The notes beneath the pieces were generated by a model, which searched no databases, was not told the DNA's origin, and saw only the letters and a list, made by a program, of their open reading frames with translations. Source: Geosiphon pyriformis (lineage: Eukaryota > Glomeromycota > Glomeromycetes > Archaeosporales > Geosiphonaceae). Taken from it: DNA of 64,000 nt. Of this stretch, positions 51,060 to 62,315 are shown in pieces (within the stretch, counting starts at the first letter, position 1; every line of letters begins with the position of its first letter). Made by a program: the position numbers and the translations under genes. The DNA lies in NCBI GenBank assembly GCA_016748015.1, contig JAAOMT010000620.1, positions 727,322 through 791,321 on the forward strand. The letters are read 5' to 3'.

Positions 51060-52815
51060 AGTGTTTCAATCTGTCTCTATTGCAACTTTTGCTAGTATTT
51101 TGTTATCAAGTCTTAACTTGTATGATCTATTGCCTAGAATTTTGTGAATATAAAATGGTCTATTTCATTTGTTTTCAAATTTCTCACTCCATTGTTTTTC
51201 AGTCTTAGTTCTGTATAAAAGAACTTTATTTTCAACTTTAAATTCATTGGTAATAGGTGGTAATTTGTTGTCATGTCTTTCTTTTTGTTGAGCTTGGGAA
51301 TGTTCAATATAAGTTGCTGCTATTCTTTTTTTTCCTTCCAGTGTACTAAGAAGAGTGTAGGCTCTTCTTTGGAGTGTTTTTTGAAAGTTTTCTTTATTGA
51401 TTGGTTGTACTGAGTATGTTTCCACTGTGAAATTAATTGGTAATGTTGCTGTCCTTCCATAAGTAAGATCAAATGGTGTGTGTTTCATAGTATTTTGTTT
51501 TAGCATTCTGTATGCTAGTAATACTGATGGAATAAAGATATCCCATTCCTGCTCAAAGTCTGTTGAGACTTTGGTTAGAGATTTACACAATGTTCTGTTG
51601 AAATGTTCTACAAGTCTATTTGTTTGAAGATAATAAAATGATAATAAAGGTCTTTTGACATTGAATCATTCACAAATTTCTTGTATCAAGTTGTTCACAA
51701 AATGTGTTCTTTGATTAGATAAGAGTTCAATTGAACATCTATGTCTACAAATAATGTCTTCATAGATGAAATTTACTACTGATTTTGCATCTGCTCTTTG
51801 GATGGCTCTAGCTTCAGGCCATTCGGTGAGATAATCTATTACAACTACAATATAACAATTTTCTTGGATAGTGATAGGTAATGGTCTGACTTAATCAATT
51901 CCAACTCTGTTAAAAGATTGTCCAACTTTGATTGGATTTAAAGATTCTGTAAGGTGAGTTCCTTCTCTTCTTTGACAACTATCACAAGATTCTACATATT
52001 GTCAAATGTTTTTTTGCATGTGAGGCCAAAAATAATGTTCAAGAGTTTTTTGAATTGTTTCATCTCTTCCCAAGTGTGCATGTTGTATAAAATTGTTTCT
52101 TTTTTATTCTCTTGTACTAATCTGAGTGGTTGGTTTGGGTTTTTGTGATTTTTATAATAGATTTTGTTCTGGTGTATGAAATATTGTTTTGATTGGTGTT
52201 GTAAACAATGTTTTTCACTTGGAGACCAGTTTTCTGGCATGGTAAGGGTCTCTAAATAATTTTTAAGATTGCTGTAATTTCTGGGATCCATTCTTGTTTG
52301 GTTATTTTGTTGGTAAGTTGGTAAGTTGTAATAGAATTGTTGTTGGTATTAATTTTGTCTCATTCTTGAGAGGCTATCAACATTGGTATGTAGTTTTCTT
52401 AGTTTGTGGTGTACAATATATCTGTAGTCTGCTAGCAAGTCATTCCATCAAGACTGTTTGGCACTTTGTTCAGTTTTCTTTTTATTAAGCCATTTGAGAC
52501 CAATGTTGTCTATTATTATGTCAAATTCTTTTTTATTCTTCAGATATTGTTGAAAATGTTTAAGAGCCCAAATAACTGTGGCAGCTTTTAATTCAGTTGA
52601 ACTGTATTAGTTCTGTTGGTTTGAGTGTTCTACTAGTATAAGCAATGACTTGTTTTTGCCCATTTTTATTTACTTGTGATAAGATGGCATTGCATGCTAT
52701 GTGTGAAGCATCAATGGCTAGTTGAAATCGTTTGTTGAAGTCTGGATAAGCAAAAACTGGGGCTGTTGTCAGCTTTGTTTTGAGGGTTTCAAATGCTTTT
52801 TGTTGTTCTTCAGTC
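51060..52815 (-). pseudogene. G3 RNase H and integrase
   Basis: RNase H remnants (LAIDASHIACNAILSQVNKN, VIAYTSRTLKPTEL) at 52750-52600. Integrase: zinc region NMHTWEEMKQ ... CDSCQRRE-like at 52080-51960; core with GID, LLSNQRTHFV (Asp to Asn) and LVEHFNRTLCK; C-terminal region open 51590-51165 (PSVLLAYRMLKQNTMKHTPF, KVLLYRTKTEKQWSEKFENK), then stops. Followed by the extra ORF after about 300 bases of mixed frame. Confidence 0.75.
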
Positions 52816-53760
52816 TATTTGTATGGCACATTTTTATTGGTGAGATAATTGAGTGATTTGGCAATTTCTGAGAATTCTTTGATGAATTTTTGATAATAGG
52901 AGACTAATCCTACAAATCCTTGTAGCTCTGTGGTATTTTTGGGGGTTTGGAAGTTTTTGACAGCACTGATTGTTCCAGGATTTGGTTTAACTCCATCTTT
53001 GCTAACAATGTGTCCAAGAAAGATTAAGCTTGTTTTTCTAAAGTGACATTTCTCAATATTCAACTTCAATTCTGCTTTCTGTAATCGTTGAAAAACTTCT
53101 TGCAGGTGAATAAAATGGGCTTCAAAGCTTGGTAAGTACACATCAGTGTCATCAAGATAAACAACTACTGATTGCCATAAGAATCCTTCATATACAACAT
53201 CCATAAGTTGTTGGAATGTTGCTGGTGCATTGCAGAGTCTAAAAAGCATAACATTGAACTCATAGTTTCCTTCTTAGATGGTAAATGCTGTTTTGGGTCA
53301 GTCTTTTGAGTCTATTTCGACTTGCTAGTATCTACTTTTCAAGTCTAAAGTTGAAAAAAACTTGGCTTTTCCTAGAGCATCTAGCATGTCATCAATTTTT
53401 GGAAGAGGATAGGCATCTCCAATTGTCACATTGTTCAATTGGCAATAGTCAACACAAAATCTGATTTTTCCATATTTTTTTTTGACAAGAACTACTGGTA
53501 AGGCCCAAGGACTTCTTAATAATTGAATTAATCTGTTATTGAGCATTCTCTGGACTTTTTCTCTGATGAATTGGTGGCTGGTAGGTGGCACTCTGTAAGC
53601 TTACTGACATTTTGGTGGAGCATTTTCTGTATGGATCTGATGTTGAACAATATCTGTTTTTCCCAGGTTATTGTTGTCTTTTGCAAATATATCTGCAAAT
53701 TCAGCTATCAATTGTTTTAATTGTCTTTGTTGTTGAGGTTCTAAGAGACTCATGTTGATT
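52815..53760 (-). pseudogene. G3 reverse transcriptase
   Basis: Reads LLEPQQQRQLKQLIAEFADI, then HQFIREKVQRMLNNRLIQLL, VLVKKKYGKIRFCVDYCQLN, FFSTLDLKSRY, a TAG where Trp is expected, FNVMLFRLCNAPATFQQ and SVVVYLDDTDVYLPSF with both catalytic Asp, then thumb FLGHIVSKDGVKPNPG. Stops near 53604, 53324, 53299 and 53276. Typical Ty3/gypsy blocks, closer to G2 than to G1. Confidence 0.85.
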
Positions 53761-54122
53761 CAAGCAAGTTTTTCTTCCAAAAAGTGGTAGTTTTCAGTAG
53801 TGAGAATGATATTTGGATTTGGAAGTAGAGTGTGCCTTACAATTTCAATGAAATTAAAGACAATTTGAGAGTTTTCATCTTGAAAGATATTGCTGTGTAT
53901 GATTCCAATTTCTACTTTGTTTAATAAGACAATAGAGTAATTATTGAAGTTGTAAAATATAACTTGAAATTTTTTCATTTCTTTGGGAATATAAACATTT
54001 GGAATTGAGATTTCATGCTTCAAACAGATTTGTTCATTGAATTTAAAGATTTGTTGAGTAGTAGTGGGTTTTGAACAAGTGTAAATTTCGTGATGTTCTT
54101 CAAAAGGTGAAATAGTAATTGG
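53760..54122 (-). pseudogene. G3 beta-rich spacer between dUTPase and RT
   Basis: About 110 residues (CLKHEISIPNVYIPKEMKKF ... VLLNKVEIGIIHSNIF) in the same place as the spacer of G2, ending before RT. No recognised domain. A TAG at 54123 separates it from the dUTPase. Confidence 0.55.
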
Positions 54123-54809
54123 TTAGAGAAGTTGAAGAATCTGGTAAGATTCATTCTGTGTATTAAAAACTATGTTTATTGGAACTGTAAATCGTCCAGT
54201 TGAACCAAAATCTTGTATTTCCCTTTCACTTTTTCCCAATTGTTCTCTGTTGTTAACTGATTGTAGACTCGAAATATTGATTAAGGATAGGTAAATTGCT
54301 TGAGCAATTTTTTCAGCATGTTCAATCTTAAATGATTTGTCTGTTTTATTCTGCAACATAATAGTAATGTCTCTAGTATATTCTGCATCTATAACTCCTC
54401 CTCTAATATTGATTCCTTTGCTGGCTAATGATGATCTGGAAGCAATTTGAACCATTGCTCTTAGTGGTATTTCAAGAGCAATTTTGAGATTGATTTTTGT
54501 CAAGAACTTTGGTTGGAGAACCAAAGTATTTTTTCCTGGATATCTTAGATCATATCCAGCATCAATTTCGTGTGCTTTTTCTGGTCTGATTCTTTGGCCA
54601 TGATTGTCAAAATATTTAAGTTGTAGAGATGGTTGTTTTTCAAGAAGATAGATAGGGGTGGTTGGTAGTTCTTCTGCTAGTTCAGATACTCCAAATTCAA
54701 TCTCATTTTCATCATTCTCATCTGGCAGAGAAATGCTAAGAGCATAACATTCTAAACACCATTGGTCATCACAAGGCATAACATATTCTTCACACAATTG
54801 AATGTTCAT
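54123..54809 (-). CDS. dUTPase domain segment of G3 polyprotein (228 aa open)
   Basis: All five motifs of trimeric dUTPases: motif 1 DAGYDLRYPG, motif 2 ASRSSLASKGI, motif 3 GGVIDAEYTRDI with catalytic Asp and Tyr, motif 4 HAEKIAQAIYL, motif 5 IQDFGSTGRFTVPIN with the P-loop-like GSTG. This is the best-preserved dUTPase in the window and could be active. Upstream residues carry CxxC-type MPCDDQWCLEC and an acidic linker. It would hydrolyse dUTP to limit uracil in element cDNA. Confidence 0.9.
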   Translation of the reverse strand: MNIQLCEEYVMPCDDQWCLECYALSISLPDENDENEIEFGVSELAEELPTTPIYLLEKQPSLQLKYFDNHGQRIRPEKAHEIDAGYDLRYPGKNTLVLQPKFLTKINLKIALEIPLRAMVQIASRSSLASKGINIRGGVIDAEYTRDITIMLQNKTDKSFKIEHAEKIAQAIYLSLINISSLQSVNNREQLGKSEREIQDFGSTGRFTVPINIVFNTQNESYQILQLL

Positions 54810-55403
54810 TTGTTCTAATCATTGAATTTAAGCTTCTTTGGTTGGGTATATATGACTTGCAATTTGGTGGTAAGTTTCTATTTTATCTTCATAATCAAAT
54901 CCAGCTAATTTCATAGTATATTCAATGTATTCAGCTTCTTTCATTTGGTGGACATCTTTTTGGATGGCTCCATTGATCAATGCTATTGCTAAGTCAAAAA
55001 TCATTTCAGCATCATGAGAGTAGTGGTAAAGTTTATTGAAAGCGCTGTTGTATGCTGCATTAAATAGTGTTCCTCTTCTGACTTTTTCCGAAATTGATAG
55101 AGCATATTGACAGGTTTGATTACATACTTCTCCTCTTATTGTAACATCAATTCAGTTGTATTCTTCTGATAACATATCTCCACATGTAAGGCAAGATGTG
55201 TTGTCCCATTTTCCACTTCTATTTGAAGATTCAAATCGTTCTCTATGGCATGCTTTGCAAAAGTAACAGATGTGAGTTTCATATTCCTCTTTTGGAGAAA
55301 TACATGCTCCCATTGATGAAAGTTTCTTGTTGCAATTTTTGCATTTGAGTGAAATATAGGGTGGTTGTTTCTGTGGTTTTGGTGTAGAATATCTAATTTT
55401 CTT
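54810..55403 (-). pseudogene. G3 8-cysteine zinc-ribbon-like module and linker
   Basis: From 55380: LKCKNCNKKLSSMGACISPK, CYFCKACHRERFESSNR, WDNTSCLTCGDMLSEEY, a TAA, then GEVCNQTCQYALSISEKV. Cysteine pairs match G2 (CxxC, CxxC, CxxC, CxxxC) and KKLSSMGAC is nearly identical. A helical linker (IFDLAIALINGAIQK ...) continues to the dUTPase. Order and spacing are the same as in G2, so the module is inherited with the dUTPase. Confidence 0.7.
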
Positions 55404-56270
55404 CTATTCTCTTAATTCTTCAAAAATCTCCTGTTCTGTTTCTTCAGCCCAATTGGATGTTGATCCAAGAGCCATGTAAGTTGCAGTAAGTGGCATTTTT
55501 TTCTCCTCTTCTAATTCAAATATTGGGGCTTTTTCTGATTGTTTGTTAAAAGTACCACAAATAGCAAGTACTATGGTGTATTGTCCTTGGTATGAGATTT
55601 TTAATTCCTGAGTTTCCCAGTCCAAGTTTGTATTGGCCTTAAGAAGCCAATCATTTCTGACTAAAGCTTGGTATTGAGGTGCATCCATGACTAAAACTTT
55701 GACTAAAATGGTAATTCTATCAATGGTAAATGGAAAATTGTCAATTTCTTTTACTGGTGTTTTTTTCATACCATTTGCTGTAACAATTACAGTTTGGACT
55801 GGTCTGTCAACAGTTCTTTGAAGCTGTTGTATTAACTGGTAAGTGATAATACTTCCAGCTAATCCACTGTCTAGAATTAGTCGGATGGGTTTTTCTTCTA
55901 TTGTAGCTTTAGTGTACATGGCAGTGATAGCTTTTTGTTCATTAGCTGCTGCATTACTAAGCAAAAATAGTGATTCATTTGCTTCAAATTCGAATGAAAA
56001 TATATCTGAAAGGTTGGCATTTTGGGCAATTTGAGCTGATAGAATAGTGTTGTTAGAAGGGTTTAATCTGGGTGCTGCAACTTCACTTTCAAAAAGTGCA
56101 GGTTGTTGAAAATCCGATTCCTTTGGTATTGTAAAATAACTGGGTTGAGTGTGATAGTGATTGGGTTTTTGCTGACCAGAATTTCGGGGAACCAACTGGT
56201 TATTTGGATTGATTCTGTTGTTGTTACTCTGAAATTGACTTTGGAGTGTGAATTGGTTATATTGAACCAA
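55404..56270 (-). CDS. G3 protease segment (288 aa open)
   Basis: Open frame with a Gln/Asn-rich gag-pol linker, then retropepsin-like PIRLILDSGLAGSIITYQLI (D-S-G intact), TANGMKKTPVKEIDNFPFTI, APQYQALVRNDWLLKANTNL (usual GNDWL is RNDWL) and an acidic C-terminus to EELRE. Aspartic protease for polyprotein maturation. The catalytic triad is intact, unlike G1 and G2 copy A. Confidence 0.8.
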   Translation of the reverse strand: MVQYNQFTLQSQFQSNNNRINPNNQLVPRNSGQQKPNHYHTQPSYFTIPKESDFQQPALFESEVAAPRLNPSNNTILSAQIAQNANLSDIFSFEFEANESLFLLSNAAANEQKAITAMYTKATIEEKPIRLILDSGLAGSIITYQLIQQLQRTVDRPVQTVIVTANGMKKTPVKEIDNFPFTIDRITILVKVLVMDAPQYQALVRNDWLLKANTNLDWETQELKISYQGQYTIVLAICGTFNKQSEKAPIFELEEEKKMPLTATYMALGSTSNWAEETEQEIFEELRE

Positions 56271-58015
56271 TCTTCTTGTTGGTACTTGATATTGTTGAGT
56301 GAGTGGTGTCTGAAAATGCTGAATTGGTAAAGGTTGTTGATATTGTTGTTGAATTGGTTGTGAAGCTGGTTGATAATAGCTGTTTTGAATTTGTGGTCTC
56401 AGTAAATAATAAGTTGGTAGTGGAGGTTGGTAATAAGATTGTTGTGGTAAAGAGTAACATTGATTACTCTTGTTTTGTTGGTCTCTTTGTAGTTTCCTGC
56501 AATCTCGTTTCCAGTGTTCTTGAATTCCACAATAGTGACAATTTTGAGGTTGGTTGTTGGATGGTGGTCCAAAGTTGTTTTGGTTGCATCACTGTGATGG
56601 TTGATATTTTTGGGTTGTTGCTGCTGTTGTTGTTGGTTTGTAAAATAGCTTTCAACCTTCTTTGTGAGTTGGTCTATTTTTTCTTCAGCTGCTGAGCTGG
56701 TTTCTTCAATAGCCAAGTTAACAAGTTTGGTGTGGTTTGCTTCTTTCATAGCCATTTCATAATTTTTTGCATGTCTAATGGCAGTTGTTAAGTCTGTTGG
56801 AGCATGTGGATGGACTTTTTTAATCAGTTTGTCTTTTAATCCTGCTATAAACTGATCCAGAATTTGAGCATCAGAATAGTAGTCATTGGTTTTCAATTGT
56901 CAGATTTGTCTAAGAAGTTTGTTGAATCTTCCAAGATAGGTCATAACAGTTTCAGATGTTTCTTGTTTGATATTGTAAAAGCAGTTCCTGAAAGTAATAG
57001 AAGTGTTGTTGTTAGTAAATTGTTGTAGAAAAGCATCTTTGAATGCTTGCCAGTTTTCAAATGGTTCTTCTAAATTTTCAAATCATTCTCCTGCTATTTC
57101 TTGGAGAAAGTAAAGAATTGCTTTGAGCATTCTTGCTGCATTCCAACCATTTGCATCTCCTGCTTTTTGAACTTTGTCAAGTCATTCTTGAGAACTGGTA
57201 TCATTATCTTTACCAGTGAATTCTGGAATCTTTGCAATATAAGCAGTTGTCATTTCTTTTTCATTTTCTGTGGCTTCTTTTTGTTCTGATTCAGTTTCTT
57301 CACTTTCCAAATTTTCTGAATGATCACTTTTGTTTTCCTGCAAGTATTCAATAATATTAGTGCTTGTTGATATGGGTTCCTGCTGTTGAGTAAGATTTCT
57401 AGGTGATTGAAAATCTTCTAGTCTGGAGAAATGATTAAGTAGTGAATTTGGTGTTTGTGGTCAAGCAAGTGAAATTGGAAATAGTGTAATAGAAAGTGGT
57501 AATTTGATACTGGTTCCTTGTTCAGGTGTTTGCAAGTGTTTGGCAGTTGTCTTTGATAGTATTGGAGTGTTTGGAGTGGTTTTTGCATGTTGTTTCACTT
57601 TTTGTTTGCCTTTGTTGCTTGTTTTTGTTTCTGATTCAAAGTCAAGAGAGTATTTAGACTGTACTGGGTATTTTTCTTCACAATACTTGATAATGTTGTA
57701 ATTGAGTTCTTAAAAGTAGGTGGCAAGTGTTTCACTGTTAAGGTCTTCAGTTCCCAATCGTGAATAGTGCACTAGATTATTGTAGAGATTGCTTCTAACT
57801 TCTGAAATGTTGTAATTTCCAAGAAGATAATTGTTGATACAGTTTTCAATATATTGGTAGAGTGTTCTTTCAACAATTTCAATTCTGTCTGGGATGTTGA
57901 ATCTCTGTTTGCAATGGGTGTAAATTGACTGATAATACTCTAGAGTTGTTGTGTCTGGTGTGGTTGCCACTTTGAAGTTTGTTGTTATTGTGTTATTTCT
58001 ATGGAAGAGCACCAA
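56271..58015 (-). pseudogene. G3 gag
   Basis: Starts MVLFHRNNTITTNFKVATT near 58015, right after the PBS. A first open 101 residues, then Glu/Ser-rich and capsid-like sequence with stops (57460, 57182, 57085, 56899). From 56896: DAQILDQFIAGLKDKLIKKV, AIRHAKNYEMAMKEANH, a Gln run, and after a frame change the CCHC knuckle CHYCGIQEHWKRDC (about 56540-56500) and a Gln/Tyr/Pro-rich tail into protease. Same plan as G2 gag. Confidence 0.75.
58001..58014 (-). promoter_or_regulatory. G3 primer-binding site
   Basis: Minus strand TGGTGCTCTTCCAT, two bases inside the 5-prime LTR. Shares TGGTGCTCT with G1 and G2 but then diverges, so pairing may be limited to about nine bases. Confidence 0.6.
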
Positions 58016-58016
58016 A

Positions 58017-58984
58017 TGTTACCGGAGGTTTTTGGTCTCTTTTCTTGAATGTTGTAAATGTCTGTTGGTTGCAAATTCACGTTTTCTAGAAGTAGTTGAA
58101 CCTCCAATAACTGAATTTATCTTCAAATTATCTCCTATAATTTGAACTGCTAAGCTTATGAATGGAATGGCCAATTCTGTGCCAGTTACTTTGTATAGTT
58201 ATGTTGTAGTAAACATTAACTCTTTCTTAGGAATTGCTCGTTTGAAAGTTCACTAAAAATGTGTAGTTACTTTGCTGTGAAAGTCAACTTTTCTACCAGA
58301 ATCTTGTCTGTAGGCTACCCTAATAATTGTAATAAAAAAATAAAAAAAAAATAAAAGAAATATAAAAGAAATAGAATTCTGTTAAGGGAAATGTTTTCTA
58401 TCCAGGTCTGGAGTCACTAACAGTTTACTGAAATTGGTAGCTAATCAATTTCAAAACGTTAGTTGGGTTTTGGAGATTTTCCAAGTGCAATATTTAAAAA
58501 AATTGGTTTTTTAAATTATTTGATATTTTATTTTTTTTTGTGTGTATAGGAATGGTTCTAAGTAATAAATCTAAAGTAAGATACATTTTCTTGAAGAAAA
58601 AAGCTCTTCTTTTATACAACTTGTTGTAATACTAGTCTATGAACTTGCACTTTTTCTCTTTGCTCAAATTTTGGTGAACTAAAGATACATTTTGATGAAC
58701 TACAAGTTATTTTGCTGAACTATTGATTAATTTGAGTAAACTATTCATAATTTCGGCGAATTTCTATAAATTTCGACGAATTTCTTATAAATTTCGACGA
58801 ATTTCTGTAAATTTCGGCGAATTTTAGAATGTTACAAAGTTCAGAGTATTTTAATTGAATCATGATATGTAATAATTGATTAAATAATAAATGATAATTT
58901 GAAATGATATTAATATACTAATTAATTATAGGAATTATAAGGGTAATTTCATGCTAATTAATAGCTAAAATTCTACTGATAACA
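58017..58984 (-). repeat. G3 5-prime LTR
   Basis: TGTTACCGGAGG ... GATAACA, pair of 49100-50093. Eight-unit phased array at 58669-58822 (cores at 58669, 58690, 58710, 58731, 58751, 58771, 58792, 58812). Compared with its partner it lacks about 40 bp near 58845 and has one more array unit. Confidence 0.87.
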
Positions 58985-60700
58985 CTGCTTTCTGGATTCA
59001 TTTCTACTTGCCAGAATCCAGCAATTAAGTTAATGGTTGAGAAGAAAACAGCACCATTGAATTTATCTAGCATTGCATCAATTTTGGGGAGTGGGTACAT
59101 GTCTCTTATAGTAATGGCATTTAATTGGCAGTAGTTAACACAGAAGTATAGGGTTCCACCTTTCTTGAATACCACCACAATTGAAAAAGCTCATTTACTC
59201 TTGGTTTTTGTATGAATTCAAGATCTTTCATCCTGTTTATCTCTTTCTTAATAAACTCATCATTGTGTCAATTGGATTAATAAGGCTTCAAATGGATGGA
59301 ACAAGTTTCTTTTGTGGTAATGGTGTGTTGTATCACATGGGTTTGTCCAGAAATGTCACTTTCTTTTAAAATAACTGGGCCATTTTTAGCCAACAGATTT
59401 TCAATGTCCACTTTTTTTTCTTCAGGAAAAGATTTTCTTTGTTCTACAATTAGGGATTGAAAATTCAGTTTGTTCACTCTCAAAAGACTTCTGTACTTCT
59501 TTTAGTTCTTTTCTAGGTATCAAACTAATTGGCTCTCAATTTTTGTAATAGATTAGGCAGAACTTGCATTCATTACTAGAAAAATACAAAGGTTTATTAC
59601 ACCAGCATCTGGCACAAGGACCATGTCACCAATAGCTGTATTTGGCTTTCTTGCCAGGTTTTCTATCAAAGGTTTTTCTAAGGATGTCATAGTAGGGCCA
59701 GCAGATTAGCTTGCCATTTACCATGATTCTTTCTTTGTCAGCTTTAACATGATCCAGTGGCTTGCTATTGCTGGTGAAGATGGTATAGACAAGTTTAGCA
59801 GTTTTTTCTTGTTTTTCTTGATCTTCTTTATCATCACTCTTATCATTATCTGATTCATCTGATTGTTTTTTTTTTTGGTTTTGTTTGGTTACTGAAGAAG
59901 TTGTCCAATGATGACATTTAACCACAATGAGTTTTTCACCACATCTGATGATTAGCTTGCAAAGTTCATAGTTAAGTAGTGCTTTGGCTTTTTTAAGCCT
60001 CTCATTACCAACAATGATAGTATACTCTTTTGCTTTAGATACTTCCATGTCTGTTTCAATGCTAATACTATTGATGCAAACAGGAACAGCTTTAGCTATA
60101 CCCAGATCTTTCTTTTTGTTACCATGTATATTGGTTATAGGCCGAGTAGAAGGTTCATCAATCTTTCTTCCAATGGCTTCCAGAAAGTGTTTGGCAATTA
60201 CACTGACAGATAATTTACTGTCTAGAATCAAATCAATAAAGTAGCCAGCTATTTGGGCTTTGCAAATCAGAGGAGTGACATTGCTATTATTAGCAAGTTC
60301 AGCTTAACAGAGATGCTTATTGGTTTTTGGTGTTTTTTTCTTTGATATCAATGATTTGCAAAGATTTTTTCTGAACTGTAGATTGGTCATTAGTTGGCCA
60401 AATGTAATGGGGTTTCCATAAAATCTTTAACAACAGAATAAGGACCAGATTTTTGTATTATTTTTGAAGATTCCAACTTTTAGGGATTTTTAAAAATTTT
60501 AGTCTTTGGTGGCTCATTGTTGTTAGCAGTAGAAGTTAAGGCTTTGTTGAGATCTAGAATAAAATCAACCTTGGGTTTCTTCTTCTTTCTTGTTAAGTCA
60601 GAGGTATTGATTGCCAGTTCATCCATATTATGGTTGTCATTAGTTAGATTAAAGGCATAAAAAGAGTTTTCTTTTGGTTGGCTTGCACTCTCACTCTTTG
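58985..60700 (-). pseudogene. G1 copy 2 pol, 5-prime part: protease-like, Cys-rich strip, RT start
   Basis: RT start at 59178-58985 (LYFCVNYCQLNAI, FSTINLIAGFWQVEMNPES), broken exactly where G3 inserted. Upstream 59483-59277 linker, then GPCARCWCNKPLYF ... ECKFC (zinc-ribbon-like strip, about 59610-59555), an acidic tract, and protease-like LILDSKLSVSVIAKHFLEAI (D-S-K instead of D-S-G) with IIVGNERLKKAKALLNY. Stops near 59545, 59625 and 60305. Confidence 0.78.
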
Positions 60701-62262
60701 GAAGTGTGCCTACTAGTTTAAAGGCTGATAAACAATAGTTTCAACTAAAGAATCCTTTCCAAAGAAATTAATGTTGGCATGATTGGGTTTTTGATTGGGA
60801 ACATTATTATTGTTAGGTCTGTTATTCTGGGTGTCATTATTTCTAGGAGCTGGAGGAGGCAATAAAGAATTGTTACAGTCTCTGGAAAAGTGTTCAGTTA
60901 GTTCACAGCAATAGCACACAGGTGGGCCATAATTTTGTTGTCTTTAATATGGTGGTTGTTGGGATTGATTGAAGTGGGATTCAAATCTGGATCTTTGAAA
61001 TTGCTGGTTGTCTCTGACTGCTTAGGCTAATGGTTTTAATAGCTGAGCAAGATTAGCAGTAAGTCTGTCTATTAATTGTTCATTGGGGTCTTGAGTGTGA
61101 GTGGCAAAAGAGATAGCAGCTATTTGTAGAGCTGGAACCATGGCAGGAGCAGAAGCAAAAACTGGAAGAGTAGATCCTAAGTGTATTCTTTGATTGTTTT
61201 CTATTCTCTGGGCAAGTTTAATGGCCATATCTATTGTAGAATTATCTTTTAGGACCAGAAGAGGCCAAAGAGCATATGAGAGGTCAGTTCTCAATCCTTT
61301 TGTAAAAAAATGAATCTTTTGTTCTTCTGTTCAATTTCTACCAGAGTCTACACACTTAATTAGTTTTCTAATGGCTTTAGCATATTCAGTTACTATTTCT
61401 TCTGGGCCTTGGGTTCTTTTTTCCAACTCTATGTGCCATTTGGATATTAAGATAAAAGTTCTAAATTTTGTTTCAAACCAGATAATAAAAGAGGTGTTAT
61501 CTTCTCCAGTATTTGCTGGTATCTATCTAATGATTTTTTGCTAAGTATTGGCATTGGTTTCTTGTAAGAACCAAGTAGCAGGAGAGCCTTGAAGGTAGCC
61601 ATCAATGATTTGGAACTTGTATTCATTATCATATTGGTTTGCTGTGGCAGTTCTCTTAAAATCATCCAGCTATTCAATTGGATCTTGGGCATCACTTCTG
61701 AATAATAATAATGGGGTGTTGTTTTTTCGCCCTAAAGCAGTCTGTATACCTTGAAGGGCAATCAGAATGTTTTGTTGCAAAGGGTCTTGAGTTATTGGTT
61801 CAGGTGTAATTGTTTGTGTGGAGTGTTTTAATTCACTTAAAAAGAAATCAAAAACAAGAGTGGTTTGATAGCTTTCTTCTTTTGTTTCAAAAAGAGTTTC
61901 AGTTGATTGATGGGCAGCAATCCAAATGTGAATTTAATGATTCAGATATTCGAAATTAGGAGGCTGTTGTTCAAAAGTTGTAGAATATAAGAACTGATTG
62001 ATACTGTTGTTTCTTTCTTTAAAGTTGTCTTCAAAATAAACTTGGTCAAAGTAATAGGTTGTATAAGCTGTGTAGGTTTCAGCTGAATGCTTATTCAGGA
62101 ACCAGTTCTAAAAGCTTGGAATTGTCTGCTAGATTGTTTTTTAATGGAGAAGCAAATCAAGCAGGAGGGCAAAAGATTGAGTTTAATAAAGTTTAGATTA
62201 TTTTTGTTGTGTGCTTTAAAGTGTTCTTCTGATTATTGTGGTAGGTATGAATAATCACCCAT
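60701..62262 (-). pseudogene. G1 copy 2 gag
   Basis: ATG at 62262 (MGDYSYLPQ). Capsid-like blocks as in copy 1: LRTDLSYALWPLLVLKDNST, LIDRLTANLAQLLKPLA; CCHC knuckle CYCCELTEHFSRDC at about 60918-60875 (Gly to Glu at one knuckle position). Stops near 62108, 61904, 61440 and 61022. Confidence 0.75.
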
Positions 62263-62297
62263 ACAATAGAAAACAAAGTGAATTTTGACAACCTCAC

Positions 62298-62309
62298 AGA
62301 GAGCACCAC
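62298..62309 (-). promoter_or_regulatory. G1 copy 2 primer-binding site
   Basis: Minus strand TGGTGCTCTCTG, six bases after the LTR end. The same twelve bases start the PBS of G2. The tRNA primer is not identified. Confidence 0.6.
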
Positions 62310-62315
62310 TTTTAT

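Larger units (their letters stand above)
49100..58984 (-). mobile_element. Ty3/gypsy element G3 (dUTPase-bearing)
   Basis: Complete 9.9-kb element in minus orientation inside the RT of G1 copy 2. LTRs 49100-50093 (994 bp) and 58017-58984 (968 bp); target duplication CTGC at 49096-49099 and 58985-58988. Order: gag, protease, Cys-rich module, dUTPase, spacer, RT, RNase H, integrase, extra ORF. Related to G2 by the shared layout and proteins but with different LTRs. YLDD is kept in RT; one integrase Asp is changed; stops are scattered. Confidence 0.9.
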
